DNA of 64,000 nt from the NCBI GenBank assembly GCA_945860135.1, contig CAMAPK010000008.1:1-64000 (forward strand), written 5' to 3'. Every line of letters begins with the position of its first letter. Positions within the stretch are counted from its first letter, which is position 1. A program made the position numbers and the translations under genes. The notes under the pieces were generated by a model. That model did no database searches, was not told where the DNA came from, and worked only from the letters and a program-made list of their open reading frames with translations. The DNA comes from Nitrosovibrio sp. Nv4 (GTDB taxonomy: Bacteria > Pseudomonadota > Gammaproteobacteria > Burkholderiales > Nitrosomonadaceae). Shown piece after piece: positions 27,973 through 38,354 of the stretch.

Positions 27973-28383
27973 ATGTTTGGAAAAAAAACCAACAAACCCC
28001 AGAACCAGATCGATTCACTCATCGGCACGGGTACTCACGTCGTAGGCGACATCAGTTTCAGTGGCGGCCTGCGCATAGATGGGCACGTTCGCGGAAACAT
28101 CACCGCAACGGGGGACAAGCCCAGCACCCTGATGCTGAGCGATCAGGCCAGTATCGAGGGGAAAATTCAGGTTTCTCATGCGGTCATCAATGGCACCGTA
28201 GTCGGCCCAGTACACGCAGACGAATACCTGGAACTACAAGCCAAAGCCAGAGTGTCTGGGGATGTATATTACCGTGCCCTGGAAATTCAGCTTGGGGCAA
28301 CGATCGAAGGCATGCTGCTGCACCAGGATCATGTACAGCAAGGCAATAAAGTAATGACATTGGTGCCCGCCACTGGCGATTGA
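27973..28383 (+). CDS. Bactofilin (polymer-forming cytoskeletal protein)
   Basis: A 136-residue protein with the bactofilin core: the family start DSLIGTGTHVVGDISF and the repeated short beta turns GGLRIDGHVRGNI, ASIEGKI and HAVINGTVVG, which build a right-handed beta helix that polymerises without nucleotide. Bactofilins scaffold cell-wall enzymes, chromosome-partition proteins or stalk growth in different species. AAAGGAGG lies ahead of the ATG. It follows the coiled-coil membrane protein closely; these two may work together. Confidence 0.92.
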   Translation: MFGKKTNKPQNQIDSLIGTGTHVVGDISFSGGLRIDGHVRGNITATGDKPSTLMLSDQASIEGKIQVSHAVINGTVVGPVHADEYLELQAKARVSGDVYYRALEIQLGATIEGMLLHQDHVQQGNKVMTLVPATGD

Positions 28384-28440
28384 CCTTCGCTCAGTAGCGG
28401 AGGATAATTTTTATGGTTTATTTAATATAAAGAGTTCGAT

Positions 28441-28809
28441 ATGAATGCAGTCACTGAAACAGACTCGATTACTGAAATGCAGGTTCCGTTGATCTTTACC
28501 GATAGCGCGGCAGGCAAAGTCAAACAATTGATCGAGGAAGAAGGCAACAACGAACTTAAACTAAGGGTTTTCGTAAGCGGAGGCGGGTGTTCCGGCTTCA
28601 AATACGGCTTCACCTTTGACGAACTGGTCAACGAAGACGATACCGTAATGGAGAAAAATGGGGTGAAACTGCTGGTCGACCCGATGAGTTTCCAATACTT
28701 GGCGGGTGCGGAAATCGACTATCAGGAAGGCCCCGAGGGCGCCCAATTCGTGATCAAGAATCCCGGCGCTGCTAGTACCTGCGGTTGCGGGTCTTCATTC
28801 TCAGCATAA
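28441..28809 (+). CDS. erpA: Iron-sulfur cluster insertion protein ErpA
   Basis: A 122-residue A-type carrier that delivers iron-sulfur clusters to apo-enzymes. The three ligand cysteines are Cys50 ([11 protein letters not shown]), Cys114 and Cys116 (STCGCGSSF). It is slightly longer at the N-terminus than E. coli ErpA (114). The next genes on the opposite strand are anmK and an M23 peptidase, a neighbourhood common in betaproteobacteria. Confidence 0.95.
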   Translation: MNAVTETDSITEMQVPLIFTDSAAGKVKQLIEEEGNNELKLRVFVSGGGCSGFKYGFTFDELVNEDDTVMEKNGVKLLVDPMSFQYLAGAEIDYQEGPEGAQFVIKNPGAASTCGCGSSFSA

Positions 28810-28824
28810 GCAGGTTCGTGTTAT

Positions 28825-28856
28825 AAAAAATGGGAGCCAAGACTCCCATTTTTATT
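28825..28856. terminator. Bidirectional terminator between erpA and anmK
   Basis: AAAATGGGAG pairs with CTCCCATTTT around CCAAGA, with A tracts on one side and T tracts on the other, so it can end both the rightward erpA and the leftward anmK transcripts. Confidence 0.85.
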
Positions 28857-28891
28857 TGGATGGTGGAGTTATTGAATGGGGTTGTAAAGAC

Positions 28892-29992
28892 TCAAGCCCG
28901 GTAAATTGCACCGAGGATCCGAACACCCTTCGCGCCAGTAACCTCGGGAAGATTAGCAGGAATCCCCACAATAGCCTGCTGCGCCAGCCAGGCAAAAGCA
29001 AACGCCTCCAGCCAGTCGGCATCCACACCCAGTGCATCGGTCAGTTCCATTTTTTTCCCCGGCAATGCGGCCCGTAATCTGGCGACCAGTTCTGCATTGC
29101 GCGCTCCACCGCCACACAAATAGATTTCCACCGCACTCGGGAAGTAGGCAAGCACCGACCTGGAGATCCCTGTAACAGTGAGCTGTAACAAAGTGGCCTG
29201 TACATCCTCCGGTTTCTCCTCACCGCACAGAAGACTCTCCAGCCAAGACAGATTGAACACTTCCCTGCCGGTACTCTTCGGTGGTGGCAGCGAGAAAAAT
29301 GGCAGCGTCAGAAGTTTTTCAAACAGCGCCGGAATTACTTTGCCTGTCCCCGCCCATGTTCCGTTCTCATCATATATCTTGCCCAAGTGACGCAAACACC
29401 ATGCATCCATCAGCAGATTGCCGGGGCCGCAGTCAAATCCGGTGACTCCTCCGGCAGGCGTAAGACTGGTAAGGTTGGAGATTCCGCCAATGTTGACAAT
29501 GACACGATGATTCTTCGAATCTGCAAACAAGACTTGGTGAAACTTCGGCACAAGCGGAGCTCCCTGTCCGCCCGCCGCGATGTCACGGCTTCTGAAATCC
29601 GTCACTACGGTGATGCTGGTGAGTTCAGCCAACAATGCGGCATTGCCTAGCTGGATGGTGTAGCCGCTCCCCGATTGCGGGCAATGGCGCACAGTCTGGC
29701 CATGGCAACCGATGGCGGTAACGTCCTGCGGCTCTACCCCGCTTTTATTGAGCAGGCTGACCACGATCGTAGCATAGCAACGAGCCAACTCATTACTGAG
29801 TATGGCCGCGCGATGCAGCTCATCATTGCCCGAATGATGCAAATCCAGTAACCGCTGACGCAGATCCTTATCGTAGGGCGAGTAAAAGGTGCAGGGCAGA
29901 GAGGGGGGTGACAAACTGAAGTCCGCCAGCACCACATCTATCCCATCCAGGCTGGTGCCTGACATGATGCCGATATAGTAAGCGGGTTTCAA
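28892..29992 (-). CDS. anmK: Anhydro-N-acetylmuramic acid kinase
   Basis: A 366-residue ASKHA-fold kinase that cleaves the 1,6-anhydro ring of recycled anhydro-MurNAc and phosphorylates it. The N-terminal phosphate loop MSGTSLDGIDVV is typical, as are GCHGQTVRHCP, NIGGISNLT and FDCGPGNLLMD. Length agrees with E. coli AnmK (369). It lies 43 bases after an M23 endopeptidase gene on the same strand, linking wall opening with recycling of the fragments. Confidence 0.95.
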   Translation of the reverse strand: MKPAYYIGIMSGTSLDGIDVVLADFSLSPPSLPCTFYSPYDKDLRQRLLDLHHSGNDELHRAAILSNELARCYATIVVSLLNKSGVEPQDVTAIGCHGQTVRHCPQSGSGYTIQLGNAALLAELTSITVVTDFRSRDIAAGGQGAPLVPKFHQVLFADSKNHRVIVNIGGISNLTSLTPAGGVTGFDCGPGNLLMDAWCLRHLGKIYDENGTWAGTGKVIPALFEKLLTLPFFSLPPPKSTGREVFNLSWLESLLCGEEKPEDVQATLLQLTVTGISRSVLAYFPSAVEIYLCGGGARNAELVARLRAALPGKKMELTDALGVDADWLEAFAFAWLAQQAIVGIPANLPEVTGAKGVRILGAIYRA

Positions 29993-30035
29993 ATGGAGTT
30001 CGGCTATGTGACCGTATTACTGCTTGATTTCGAAG

Positions 30036-31352
30036 CTAGTCCAGGAACGCAAGATTGGTGTCGCGCAGCATATCCAGCCTGACTATCAGTGGCTTGGTAT
30101 TCTCGTGGAATGCAGCCATGTTTCTGGTTGCGATAGGTATGGCGGCAGGCATTGCTACACGCAACGGATCGCGCTGCACACCGCTGACACGGAATTCATA
30201 ATGCAGATGCGGACCCGTAGCCATTCCGGTTGCACCGACATAACCGATTACGTCGCTTTGGTTAACGCGCTGCCCCTTGCGCAGGCTCTTGGCGAAAGCC
30301 GATAAATGACCGTAAGCCGTCGTGTATTGGCCTTGATGCTGCAGAATGACCACATTACCATAACCGTTCTGCCAGCCGGCGAATGCCACAGTACCGTTGG
30401 CAGTGGCTTTTACCCGTGTGCCGGTTGGCGCGGCATAATCAACACCCTTGTGGGCGCGCCAGGTTTGCAGCACCGGATGAAAACGGGCGCTGGAAAAACC
30501 TGAGCTGATACGGGAAAACTCCAGGGGTGACCGCAAAAATGCCTTGCGCAGATTTTTGCCGTCAGGTGCGTAATAGCCGCCGTTGCCATCATCCGCCTGG
30601 AAATATACTGCCTGGTAGGGTACATCCTGATTGACAAATTCCACCGCCAGCACGCGCCCGGCCCTGGCAGGTTCACCATCACTATGCAGCGACTCATACA
30701 CCACGGTAAAGCGATCGCCTTTGCGCAGGTCTCGATGAAAGTCGATGTCGGAAGCAAAGATATCGACAATCTGGGTGGTGACATTGTCAGGCACACCCGC
30801 ACTGTCGGTGGCGGCAAACAACGAGCTGTTTATCACACCCGATTTCATCTGGATGTGTGTCTCCAGTTTGATCGGTTGTTCGCTTAACTTGAAAGCGCCA
30901 TCTATTTTTTCCATGAGGAACTGTTCATTGCCACCGGGAAAATAACGCAGCATCAGCAACTCGCCCGCTGCAGTAGTCTGCGCGTGAATAATTCTGCCGG
31001 GTACCAGTTGATGCATGGCCTTGGCATTTCTGGCGTCATGCAGGAAGTTGGCCGTATCCCGACTGTTTACTTTGAACCGGGAAAGCAGCGCCGCGACGGT
31101 ATCCCCGCGCTGGATATGCTCCTGACGCCAGAAAGTGATATCGGTGATGGCAGTGGGGGAGATCTCCGGAAGATCAAGGTTGAGAACGACCTGCTGTACA
31201 GGCACGTCTTTCAAGGAAGTGTCTGGCGCAATACCAAAAGCAGCAACCATGCCGAATAGCGGGAGACTGGCCAGCACAACCGGCCAGCGCAGGCTTTTTT
31301 GTGTCGGTGCCAACGGCTTTTGCTCTCTGATTTTATTATCGTCGCGCAGCAT
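30036..31352 (-). CDS. M23-family peptidoglycan endopeptidase (MepM-like)
   Basis: A 438-residue envelope protein with an N-terminal membrane segment (about 18-40), a region like the LysM/OapA part of MepM, and a C-terminal LytM zinc peptidase domain. The metal motifs are present: HKGVDYAA and HLHYEF, with YGHLS between. Such enzymes cut the D-Ala to mDAP cross-link and allow wall growth. The ATG giving MLRDDNKIR was chosen because it puts basic residues ahead of the membrane segment; the frame is open further upstream into cysA, but that part is not envelope-like. Confidence 0.9.
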   Translation of the reverse strand: MLRDDNKIREQKPLAPTQKSLRWPVVLASLPLFGMVAAFGIAPDTSLKDVPVQQVVLNLDLPEISPTAITDITFWRQEHIQRGDTVAALLSRFKVNSRDTANFLHDARNAKAMHQLVPGRIIHAQTTAAGELLMLRYFPGGNEQFLMEKIDGAFKLSEQPIKLETHIQMKSGVINSSLFAATDSAGVPDNVTTQIVDIFASDIDFHRDLRKGDRFTVVYESLHSDGEPARAGRVLAVEFVNQDVPYQAVYFQADDGNGGYYAPDGKNLRKAFLRSPLEFSRISSGFSSARFHPVLQTWRAHKGVDYAAPTGTRVKATANGTVAFAGWQNGYGNVVILQHQGQYTTAYGHLSAFAKSLRKGQRVNQSDVIGYVGATGMATGPHLHYEFRVSGVQRDPLRVAMPAAIPIATRNMAAFHENTKPLIVRLDMLRDTNLAFLD

Positions 31353-31458
31353 GTTTTTCTGATTGCTTTGAAAGGCGGAAAGTCTAACACAAAATCTGCA
31401 GACCGGGTGTGGCTGGGGATCAACAACCGGGTCTGGCAAGAAATTCGGCTGAAAGCTT

Positions 31459-32532
31459 TTAATGTATCCGATTCGGAAACAGATCAAAGCGGCGCGGTTT
31501 GATGAAGACCTGATCACCTCGCACCAACTGCAATTCGCGAAAGCGTTCCTTGCTTATCTCCACCTGGATCGGGTTCTTGTCCTCGCTGTCTTCGCGGATC
31601 AGCTCCAGCCGCACGATGGGACCAACCGAAAGAACATGCGTCACGCGTGCCGCCAGCGCCGCCTCACCCTGGGCGACACGGTCGACCTCGATATCGTGGG
31701 GGCGCACGTAAGCGACGGCTGCAAGTTCTTCTGCTTCAGCGTGCTCGGGTGCGTCGACTTCGATACCGTCAATCCAGGCACGCCCCCGGTGCAGTCGGCT
31801 GTGAAACAGGTTTACATTGCCGAGAAACTCATAGACGAATGGACTGGCCGGGTTCTCATAGACCTCGTCCGGCGTGCCGATCTGCTCGATGCGGCCTTCA
31901 TTCATGACCACCACCCGATCTGCCACCTCCAGCGCCTCTTCCTGGTCATGGGTGACGAATACGCTGGTAATGTGCATGTCGTCATGCAGTCGCCGCAGCC
32001 AGGAACGCAACTCCTTGCGCACCTTGGCATCAAGCGCGCCAAAAGGCTCATCCAGCAACAATACCTTCGGCTCTACTGCCAATGCCCGCGCCAAAGCGAT
32101 ACGCTGGCGTTGTCCACCGGAAAGCTGATGCGGATAGCGTTCAGCCAGCCAGTCAAGCTGCACCAGTTTCAGTAGTTCATGAACGCGCTCCCGTATCTCT
32201 GCATCGGGCGGGCGCACGTCCTTCGGACGTACGCGCAAACCGAAAGCGACATTCTCGAAAATTGTCATGTTACGGAACAGCGCATAGTGCTGGAATACGA
32301 AACCCACCTGCCGCTCGCGTACATGCTGGTCGGTGGCATCTTCGCCTTGAAACAAAACCTGGCCGGCATCCGCCACATCAAGTCCCGCGATCACGCGCAA
32401 CAGAGTGGTTTTGCCGGAGCCCGAAGGGCCCAGCAGCGCGAGCAGTTCACCCGAGCGCACTTCCAGACTGACGTCACGCAACGCAGCGAATGTCCCAAAC
32501 TGCTTGGACAGATTACGCACTTCGATGCTCAT
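31459..32532 (-). CDS. cysA: Sulfate/thiosulfate ABC transporter ATPase
   Basis: A 357-residue ATPase with Walker [10 protein letters not shown], signature [14 protein letters not shown] and Walker [14 protein letters not shown], then the C-terminal TOBE-like domain usual for CysA. It drives sulfate or thiosulfate import with CysT and CysW. Two ATG codons are possible; the one at 32532 (MSIEVRN) is seven bases from AAGGAG, whereas the earlier one is too close. The gene overlaps cysW by 20 bases and ends the operon. Confidence 0.95.
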   Translation of the reverse strand: MSIEVRNLSKQFGTFAALRDVSLEVRSGELLALLGPSGSGKTTLLRVIAGLDVADAGQVLFQGEDATDQHVRERQVGFVFQHYALFRNMTIFENVAFGLRVRPKDVRPPDAEIRERVHELLKLVQLDWLAERYPHQLSGGQRQRIALARALAVEPKVLLLDEPFGALDAKVRKELRSWLRRLHDDMHITSVFVTHDQEEALEVADRVVVMNEGRIEQIGTPDEVYENPASPFVYEFLGNVNLFHSRLHRGRAWIDGIEVDAPEHAEAEELAAVAYVRPHDIEVDRVAQGEAALAARVTHVLSVGPIVRLELIREDSEDKNPIQVEISKERFRELQLVRGDQVFIKPRRFDLFPNRIH

Positions 32533-33400
32533 TGGCATTCTCCTTGGGTTGCGTGATTCTGGATTCGACCATGGTCTTCAGTGCCAGCGTCACGAGGGCA
32601 AGCAACGCCAGCAAAGACGCCACTGCGAATGCGGCCGCGAAATTATACTCGTTGTAGAGAATCTCGACGTGCAGCGGCAGAGTGTTGGTACTGCCGCGAA
32701 TATGGCCGGATACCACCGATACCGCGCCAAACTCGCCCATCGCGCGCGCGTTGCACAGGATGGTACCGTACAGCAGACCCCATTTGATGTTCGGCAGCGT
32801 CACCCGGGAGAAGGTCTGCCAGCCGTTCGCACCCAGCGCCACGGCTGCCTCCTCCTCCTCGGTACCCTGTGCCTGCATCAGCGGAATCAACTCGCGCGCG
32901 ATAAACGGAACGGTCACGAAAACAGTGGCCAGCACAATACCGGTTACCGCAAATATGACCTTGATGTCGTGCTCCGCCAGCCATGGCCCCAGCCAGCCCT
33001 GCAAGCCGAAGATGAGCACGTAGATCAGTCCTGAGACCACCGGCGATACCGAGAACGGCAGATCAATCAGCGTGATCAGCAGATTCTTGCCACGGAATTC
33101 GAATTTGGCTATAGCCCAGGCAGCCGCTACGCCGAATACCAGATTGAGCGGCACCGCAATCGCTGCAACGGTCAAGGTAAGTCGAATTGCCGATAGCGCA
33201 TCCGGTTCGATAATGGCCGCAAAATAGACATCAGTTCCCTTCTTCAACGCCTCATAGAACACCAGGATCAATGGCACAAAAAGAAACAGCGTCAAAAATG
33301 CGAGCGTCAATCCGATCAAACTCCAGCGTACCCAGGCAGGTTCCTGGGTGGCCCGTGTACGCCGCACGCGGGCAGTTGTGGGCAGGGTGGTAGCGTTCAT
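32513..33400 (-). CDS. cysW: Sulfate ABC transporter permease CysW
   Basis: A 295-residue permease with about six membrane helices and the EAA-type ATPase-contact loop [17 protein letters not shown]. The [11 protein letters not shown] motif after it marks the CysW subunit. The ATG giving MNATTLPTT has GAGGAA six bases before it; an eight-residue longer start is possible. It lies 10 bases after cysT and overlaps cysA by 20 bases. Confidence 0.95.
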   Translation of the reverse strand: MNATTLPTTARVRRTRATQEPAWVRWSLIGLTLAFLTLFLFVPLILVFYEALKKGTDVYFAAIIEPDALSAIRLTLTVAAIAVPLNLVFGVAAAWAIAKFEFRGKNLLITLIDLPFSVSPVVSGLIYVLIFGLQGWLGPWLAEHDIKVIFAVTGIVLATVFVTVPFIARELIPLMQAQGTEEEEAAVALGANGWQTFSRVTLPNIKWGLLYGTILCNARAMGEFGAVSVVSGHIRGSTNTLPLHVEILYNEYNFAAAFAVASLLALLALVTLALKTMVESRITQPKENANEHRSA

Positions 33401-33410
33401 GTGAATTTCC

Positions 33411-34244
33411 TCATGCCAAGGCACCGCGGCGGCGACCCCACCATTGCAACAGATTGATGACCAGCAGCAAGATGAAGGAAATGACCAGCATCACGACTGC
33501 CAGCGCTGTGGCACCTGCATAGTCGTACTGCTCAAGCTTGGTGATGATCAGCAGCGGGGTAATCTCGGAAACCATCGGCATGTTGCCGGCGATGAAAATG
33601 ACCGAGCCGTACTCACCGATTGCACGAGCAAAGGCAAGCGCAAAACCAGTCATCAACGCCGGGAAGATCGTCGGAAAAATTATGCGCGTGAAAGTCTGCA
33701 AGCGGTTCGCGCCCAGCATGGCAGCCGCCTCCTCCAGTTCCGCCTCGATGTCTTCGAGCACCGGCTGCACCGTGCGCACCACGAACGGCAAGCCGATAAA
33801 AGTCAGCGCCACAAAAACCCCGATCGGCGTGAAAGCCACCTTGATGCCCAATGGCTCGAGATACTGGCCGATCCAGCCGTTGCCCGCATAGAGCGCCGTC
33901 AAGGCAATGCCGGCCACTGCAGTTGGCAGCGCGAATGGCAGATCTACCAGCGCATCTATCAGCTTCTTGCCGGGAAATCGATAACGTACCAGCACCCACG
34001 CCACCAGCAGCCCGAATACCGCATTGACCGATGCGGCTGCAAACGCGGCGCCGAACGTCAACCGGTACGAGGCCAGCACGCGCGGCGTCGTCACCGCAAA
34101 CCAGAATTCCTGCCAGGTAAGCTCGGTAGTACGGATAAACGCTGCCGATAACGGGATCAACACGATCAGGCTCAGATAAAGCAGCGTGAATCCAAGCGCC
34201 AGATTGAACCCCGGCAGGATACTGTGTTGTCTGAACGTACTCAA
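33411..34244 (-). CDS. cysT: Sulfate ABC transporter permease CysT (CysU)
   Basis: A 277-residue permease, the partner of CysW. The ATPase loop [17 protein letters not shown] and the motif [14 protein letters not shown] identify the CysT/CysU subunit. The start is a TTG with GGAG seven bases before it. It follows the binding-protein gene by 53 bases, giving the order sbp-cysT-cysW-cysA. Confidence 0.95.
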   Translation of the reverse strand: MSTFRQHSILPGFNLALGFTLLYLSLIVLIPLSAAFIRTTELTWQEFWFAVTTPRVLASYRLTFGAAFAAASVNAVFGLLVAWVLVRYRFPGKKLIDALVDLPFALPTAVAGIALTALYAGNGWIGQYLEPLGIKVAFTPIGVFVALTFIGLPFVVRTVQPVLEDIEAELEEAAAMLGANRLQTFTRIIFPTIFPALMTGFALAFARAIGEYGSVIFIAGNMPMVSEITPLLIITKLEQYDYAGATALAVVMLVISFILLLVINLLQWWGRRRGALA

Positions 34245-34297
34245 TTATGCACTCCTGTTAAATCCGGTCATAGTTTGTCGCTAACAGATCAGCATGG

Positions 34298-35293
34298 TCA
34301 CTTCTGGTAGATCTGATCAAACGTGCCGCCATCGGCAAAGTGGGTCTTATGCGCATTCTTCCAGCCGCCAAACGCCTCATCGATCCTGAACAGCATGATT
34401 GCCGGAAACTGCTTGGCATATTTTGCCGCGACTTTCTGATTGGTCGGTCGGTAGAAATTCTTCGCGGCGATCTCCTGGCCCTCCTCCGAATAGAGATACT
34501 GCAGATAGGCTTCGGCAAGATCGCGCGTACCTTTCTTGTCCACTACCTTGTCCACTATCGCAACCGGCGGTTCCGCCAGTATGCTGAGTGAGGGTATTAC
34601 GATCTCAAACTTACTGGAACCGTACTCCTTGATCGCCAGAAACGCTTCATTCTCCCAGGAAATGAGTACGTCACCGACACCGCGCTCGACAAAAGTCGTG
34701 GTTGAGCCGCGTGCGCCGGAATCAAGCACCGGCACATTCTTGTAGATGTCGGCGACAAATTCTTTTGCTCTGGCCTCACCAAAGTTCCGCTTGCCGAATT
34801 CCCACGCCGCCAGATAATTCCACTGTGCGCCGCCGGAGGTTTTTGGGTTGGGAGTGATCACCGCTATACCGGGCCGGGCCAGATCGTTCCAGTCTTTGAT
34901 GCCTTTGGGATTGCCTTTGCGCACCAGGAAAATGATGGTCGAGGTGTAGGGAGTGCTGTTGCGCGCAAATCGCTTCTGCCAGTCTTCCGGCAGTAGTTTG
35001 GCCTTTTCCGCAATGGCGTTGATATCGTTGCCCAGCGCCAGGGTTACCACATCCGCTTCCAGGCCGTCGATCACGGAGCGCGCCTGCTTGCCGGAACCAC
35101 CGTGGGATTGCCTGACGGCAACCTTCTCTCCGGTCTTCGCCTGCCACTGTTTTATGAATGAGACATTGAATTCCTGGTACAGCTCGCGCGTCGGATCATA
35201 GGAGACATTGAGTAACACCCTGTCCGCAACCGCGTTGCCGCTGATTAACAAACTCGCCAGCAGAACTGTTGGCAGCCATGTTTTGATGTTCAT
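34298..35293 (-). CDS. sbp: Periplasmic sulfate-binding protein
   Basis: A 331-residue periplasmic binding protein with a signal peptide ending about residue 23 (GNAVA). Hallmarks of the sulfate-binding family are [46 protein letters not shown] and the ARGSTTTF segment. It binds the oxyanion through hydrogen bonds and delivers it to CysTWA. GAGGAA precedes the start. It lies 49 bases downstream of the outer membrane protein gene with no terminator between, so both may be on one transcript. Confidence 0.95.
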   Translation of the reverse strand: MNIKTWLPTVLLASLLISGNAVADRVLLNVSYDPTRELYQEFNVSFIKQWQAKTGEKVAVRQSHGGSGKQARSVIDGLEADVVTLALGNDINAIAEKAKLLPEDWQKRFARNSTPYTSTIIFLVRKGNPKGIKDWNDLARPGIAVITPNPKTSGGAQWNYLAAWEFGKRNFGEARAKEFVADIYKNVPVLDSGARGSTTTFVERGVGDVLISWENEAFLAIKEYGSSKFEIVIPSLSILAEPPVAIVDKVVDKKGTRDLAEAYLQYLYSEEGQEIAAKNFYRPTNQKVAAKYAKQFPAIMLFRIDEAFGGWKNAHKTHFADGGTFDQIYQK

Positions 35294-35342
35294 GATTTTT
35301 TTCCTCTGACAAAGATGATTAAGTGAAGATATGCGAGATCAT

Positions 35343-37058
35343 TTAAAAGGCACTGATTAATACTTCAACATAGAGAAAATCGGTATTGCCTGAGCGCTGT
35401 GCAATATGATCCGGCTGTGCCGCTATTCGGTTTTTTACAAAATCGCCAGCGGTGAAATGGGTATAACCCACCACGGTGTTAACTCGTGGCGTAAGTTGAT
35501 AGCGTATGCGCCCTTCAAACGCCCCCCCGACCCAGTCGCCGCTCCTCCCGGTCCTGTCTCGATTGAATCCGGGATCCCTGACGACGCTGATGTTGCCGTC
35601 GAAAGTGTCAAAAAGACGATCCGTACTGCTGGCCAGCCAGAACCAGGTGTAGCCGGCTTCTATCCCGAATTTCCGGGTTGGTTGAAGGTCAAATCTGACT
35701 TTGGGAGACTTGATGTTTTCATAAATAACATAATGATCCGCTGACCAGGGCCGTGCAAAACCAAAAAAACGGTCAAAACGGTTATTCACATTGTCGTTGG
35801 GATCACGGTCGCCGCTGGCGTAACCATAAAAGGCACTCAGCCGCGGTTTCCAGGCGTAATTAAAGTTCCGCCCTACTTCGGTGGTATAACCATAAGCGTC
35901 ATGCCGCTGGGTACCATTAGTACCGAACTGATAGCTGAAATTGAGATCGTAGTCCAGGCCGGTATTGGCTATCCTGCCGTAACCACGCAGTCCCGACATG
36001 TGAATTCCCCGATCAAGCTGACCTGTCGCCGTAAGAGCAGTGGGGTCAGCCGTTTGCTTCTGCCCCATGTAATACGGTTGTAGCGTGACGATGTCAGACC
36101 ACTTGCGCCAATGACCGATCGCACCAAAAAACCACAGATGATCGTTGCGCCTGTCAAATTCGGTCTGCAGACGTTTGACCGGCTGCATACCGAACAGATC
36201 GACTTCCCAAGGGTTGTTTTGTTGACCCAGGTTCAGGCGAAAGCCTTCAAATGAATTGGTGGTATTGCGCCATTCGTTGCGCGCGATAAAACGCCGGTCC
36301 AGTGTTTCGTAGGCCATACGCCCCACCCGCAATCTAAGCGGCCGGCTCTGTCCGCGGTCATCTTCACCCAGCGCGTTTTTGAAATATAATTCGCCGTATC
36401 CCTGAATCAAGTCGTAAGGGTTTTTTTCCTGATCAGTCGATGCAAATTTGTGGTTGTAGACCCGTGAGTCCTGAAACTCGACCGCAAAGCGGAACGGATC
36501 GAGGATTTCTTTTATCCCAAAATACGCGCGGTTACGTAGAAAGAAGGGGTTATCGTCCCCACCTTCAACATGCCGTATATCATTGTGGCGCATTTCATAA
36601 CGGGTGCGGTGCTCCAAACCAACTTCCAGCCAAGTGACATCCTTGAATGCCTCGACGCCGATCTCACTCAACTTGCGCACATATCTGGGCGGATCGGTAT
36701 CAGGATTGGTAGCATAGCTATCGGCACGCCGGTGATAGCTTGCAGGCTTCTGGTCTGCCGCCGCTTTGACAGCAGGTTGCTCCCACCAGTCATACTCGCG
36801 ATCCGAATACAGCTCCAGTCTGGAAGCAGGTGGAGCAGCAGGTTGGTCCCCTGGCTTGATCGCCCATTTGAAATTGTCATTCACTGGCTTGATCAATCCT
36901 TTATTCACACCCGCTGCTCCAGCCTGGGCCAACTGCTGCACCCCTTGTCGGGCAGTCTGAGTTTTTCCGGATTGTCCACTGTCCACATGTGCCTGGATCG
37001 AACCGATAGGCAGTATGCTGACCGCAGATGCAAACACGATGCGCCAATAATATTTCAC
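35343..37058 (-). CDS. Alginate-export-family outer membrane protein (porin-like)
   Basis: A 571-residue exported protein. The GTG start has AGGAG six bases before it and is followed by a signal peptide ending near residue 23 (GSIQA). After a 100-residue linker rich in Pro and Gln, the rest is a beta-barrel-type region with alternating aromatic strands and a terminal strand ending in Phe (VEVLISAF), as needed for outer membrane insertion. The body resembles the alginate_exp family, named after AlgE, though many members are general or substrate-specific channels. No alginate genes are nearby. Its position directly ahead of the sulfate transporter suggests uptake of sulfate or organosulfur compounds. 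Confidence 0.78.
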   Translation of the reverse strand: MKYYWRIVFASAVSILPIGSIQAHVDSGQSGKTQTARQGVQQLAQAGAAGVNKGLIKPVNDNFKWAIKPGDQPAAPPASRLELYSDREYDWWEQPAVKAAADQKPASYHRRADSYATNPDTDPPRYVRKLSEIGVEAFKDVTWLEVGLEHRTRYEMRHNDIRHVEGGDDNPFFLRNRAYFGIKEILDPFRFAVEFQDSRVYNHKFASTDQEKNPYDLIQGYGELYFKNALGEDDRGQSRPLRLRVGRMAYETLDRRFIARNEWRNTTNSFEGFRLNLGQQNNPWEVDLFGMQPVKRLQTEFDRRNDHLWFFGAIGHWRKWSDIVTLQPYYMGQKQTADPTALTATGQLDRGIHMSGLRGYGRIANTGLDYDLNFSYQFGTNGTQRHDAYGYTTEVGRNFNYAWKPRLSAFYGYASGDRDPNDNVNNRFDRFFGFARPWSADHYVIYENIKSPKVRFDLQPTRKFGIEAGYTWFWLASSTDRLFDTFDGNISVVRDPGFNRDRTGRSGDWVGGAFEGRIRYQLTPRVNTVVGYTHFTAGDFVKNRIAAQPDHIAQRSGNTDFLYVEVLISAF

Positions 37059-37419
37059 CGCTTTCTCCTGAATGGCTCCTCCGGCATTCCGGGTTTGTAG
37101 TGGCAACCATCTACTTCACCTGACAACGTGATAAAAATCGATGGGCGCGAGATTAGCAGACAGGTTATATAATTTTAAATACTATCATTTCATTTGCTTA
37201 TTCTTTTTATGTATATATAAATTAATTCCTGGATGTATTTACGCTCAATGCGAGCGACTAGGTAAGCAGTCTGGTGGGAGTCCGTGCTGTGCAAGCCACT
37301 TGCAATCTGGGAAAATGTGCATAAATCTCAGTCAAGTATTGGCTGATCAGCGAAGACATCTGGCTTCTTTGCAACTCGTCCGGCAGCCGGTATTTTTGGA
37401 TTCAGATTACGAGGATCAA
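37059..37419. other. AT-rich gap between the divergent porin and ttcA genes, with a possible ttcA promoter
   Basis: No gene is supported here. The stretch 37160-37230 is notably AT-rich. On the plus strand TTGCTT at 37194-37199 and TATAAA at 37216-37221 are 16 bases apart and could drive ttcA, leaving a leader of about 190 bases. The ttcA reading frame stays open through this region, but the extra residues are not like the family. A promoter for the porin must also lie here; I could not place it. Confidence 0.4.
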
Positions 37420-38313
37420 ATGGAAGTCGTGTCCAGGAAGGAACAATACAACACCAACAAACTGCATAAGCGGCTGAGGCGTCTAGTCGGCTCGGCGATT
37501 GCCGATTTCAACATGATCGAGGCGGGTGACCGGGTGATGGTATGCCTGTCCGGAGGCAAGGACAGCTACGCACTGCTCGACATCCTGCGCAACCTGCAGG
37601 CTCATGCGCCGCTGCAGTTCGAGTTGATCGCAGTGAATCTGGACCAGAAACAGCCCGGCTTCCCCGCGCATGTACTGCCGGAGTATCTCGCCGGCATCGG
37701 CATGCCGTTTCGCATCGTCGAACAGGATACCTACAGCGTAGTAAAGCGTGTCATCGCAGAAGGCAAGACAACTTGCAGTCTCTGCTCCCGCCTGCGCCGG
37801 GGAGTGTTGTATCGCGTCGCCAGCGAACTGGGTGCAACCAAGATCGCGCTGGGGCACCACCGCGATGACATACTCGAAACCCTGTTTCTCAACCTGTTCT
37901 ATGGCGGCAAGCTTAAAACCATGCCACCCAAGCTGGTAAGTGACGATGGCCGGCATATCGTGATACGCCCGCTCGCCTACTGCAAGGAAAAAGATCTGGC
38001 CGCCTACGCCGAGGCGGAGGGCTTTCCTCTCATCCCCTGCAACCTGTGCGGCGCACAGAAGAATCTGCAGCGCCAGGCAGTGAAGGAAATGCTGCAGCAA
38101 TGGGAGCGGAAGTTTCCCGGCAGGCTGGAGACCATGTTCACCGCGCTGCAGAATGTGCAGCCTTCGCACCTGGCCGATTCTGCGCTGTACGATTTTCGCA
38201 GTCTTAAAGCAGGGGGTGAACCTGTTGCCGACGGCGACACGGCGTTCGACCAGGAGACATTCGCGCCCGAGGCAGCGGAGATCGTAAACCTGCGCAACAG
38301 CTTGAACCTGTAA
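37420..38313 (+). CDS. ttcA: tRNA 2-thiocytidine synthetase TtcA
   Basis: A 297-residue enzyme that thiolates cytidine 32 in some tRNAs, using ATP and an iron-sulfur cluster. The PP-loop SGGKDS is at 44-49, and the catalytic cysteines appear in [10 protein letters not shown] and CNLCG. The ATG giving [11 protein letters not shown], preceded by GAGG, aligns with the E. coli start; a 93-residue longer frame exists but its extra part looks non-coding. It is transcribed away from the porin gene and toward the Deg protease. Confidence 0.94.
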   Translation: MEVVSRKEQYNTNKLHKRLRRLVGSAIADFNMIEAGDRVMVCLSGGKDSYALLDILRNLQAHAPLQFELIAVNLDQKQPGFPAHVLPEYLAGIGMPFRIVEQDTYSVVKRVIAEGKTTCSLCSRLRRGVLYRVASELGATKIALGHHRDDILETLFLNLFYGGKLKTMPPKLVSDDGRHIVIRPLAYCKEKDLAAYAEAEGFPLIPCNLCGAQKNLQRQAVKEMLQQWERKFPGRLETMFTALQNVQPSHLADSALYDFRSLKAGGEPVADGDTAFDQETFAPEAAEIVNLRNSLNL

Positions 38314-38354
38314 CCGTCAAGTCCGCTCGCGATGAAACTTACCCAGACATTTCC

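Noticed and set aside
37141-37419. In-frame extension of ttcA by 93 residues
   Set aside because: The extra sequence is AT-rich, overlaps a likely promoter and does not match TtcA proteins, which align from 37420.
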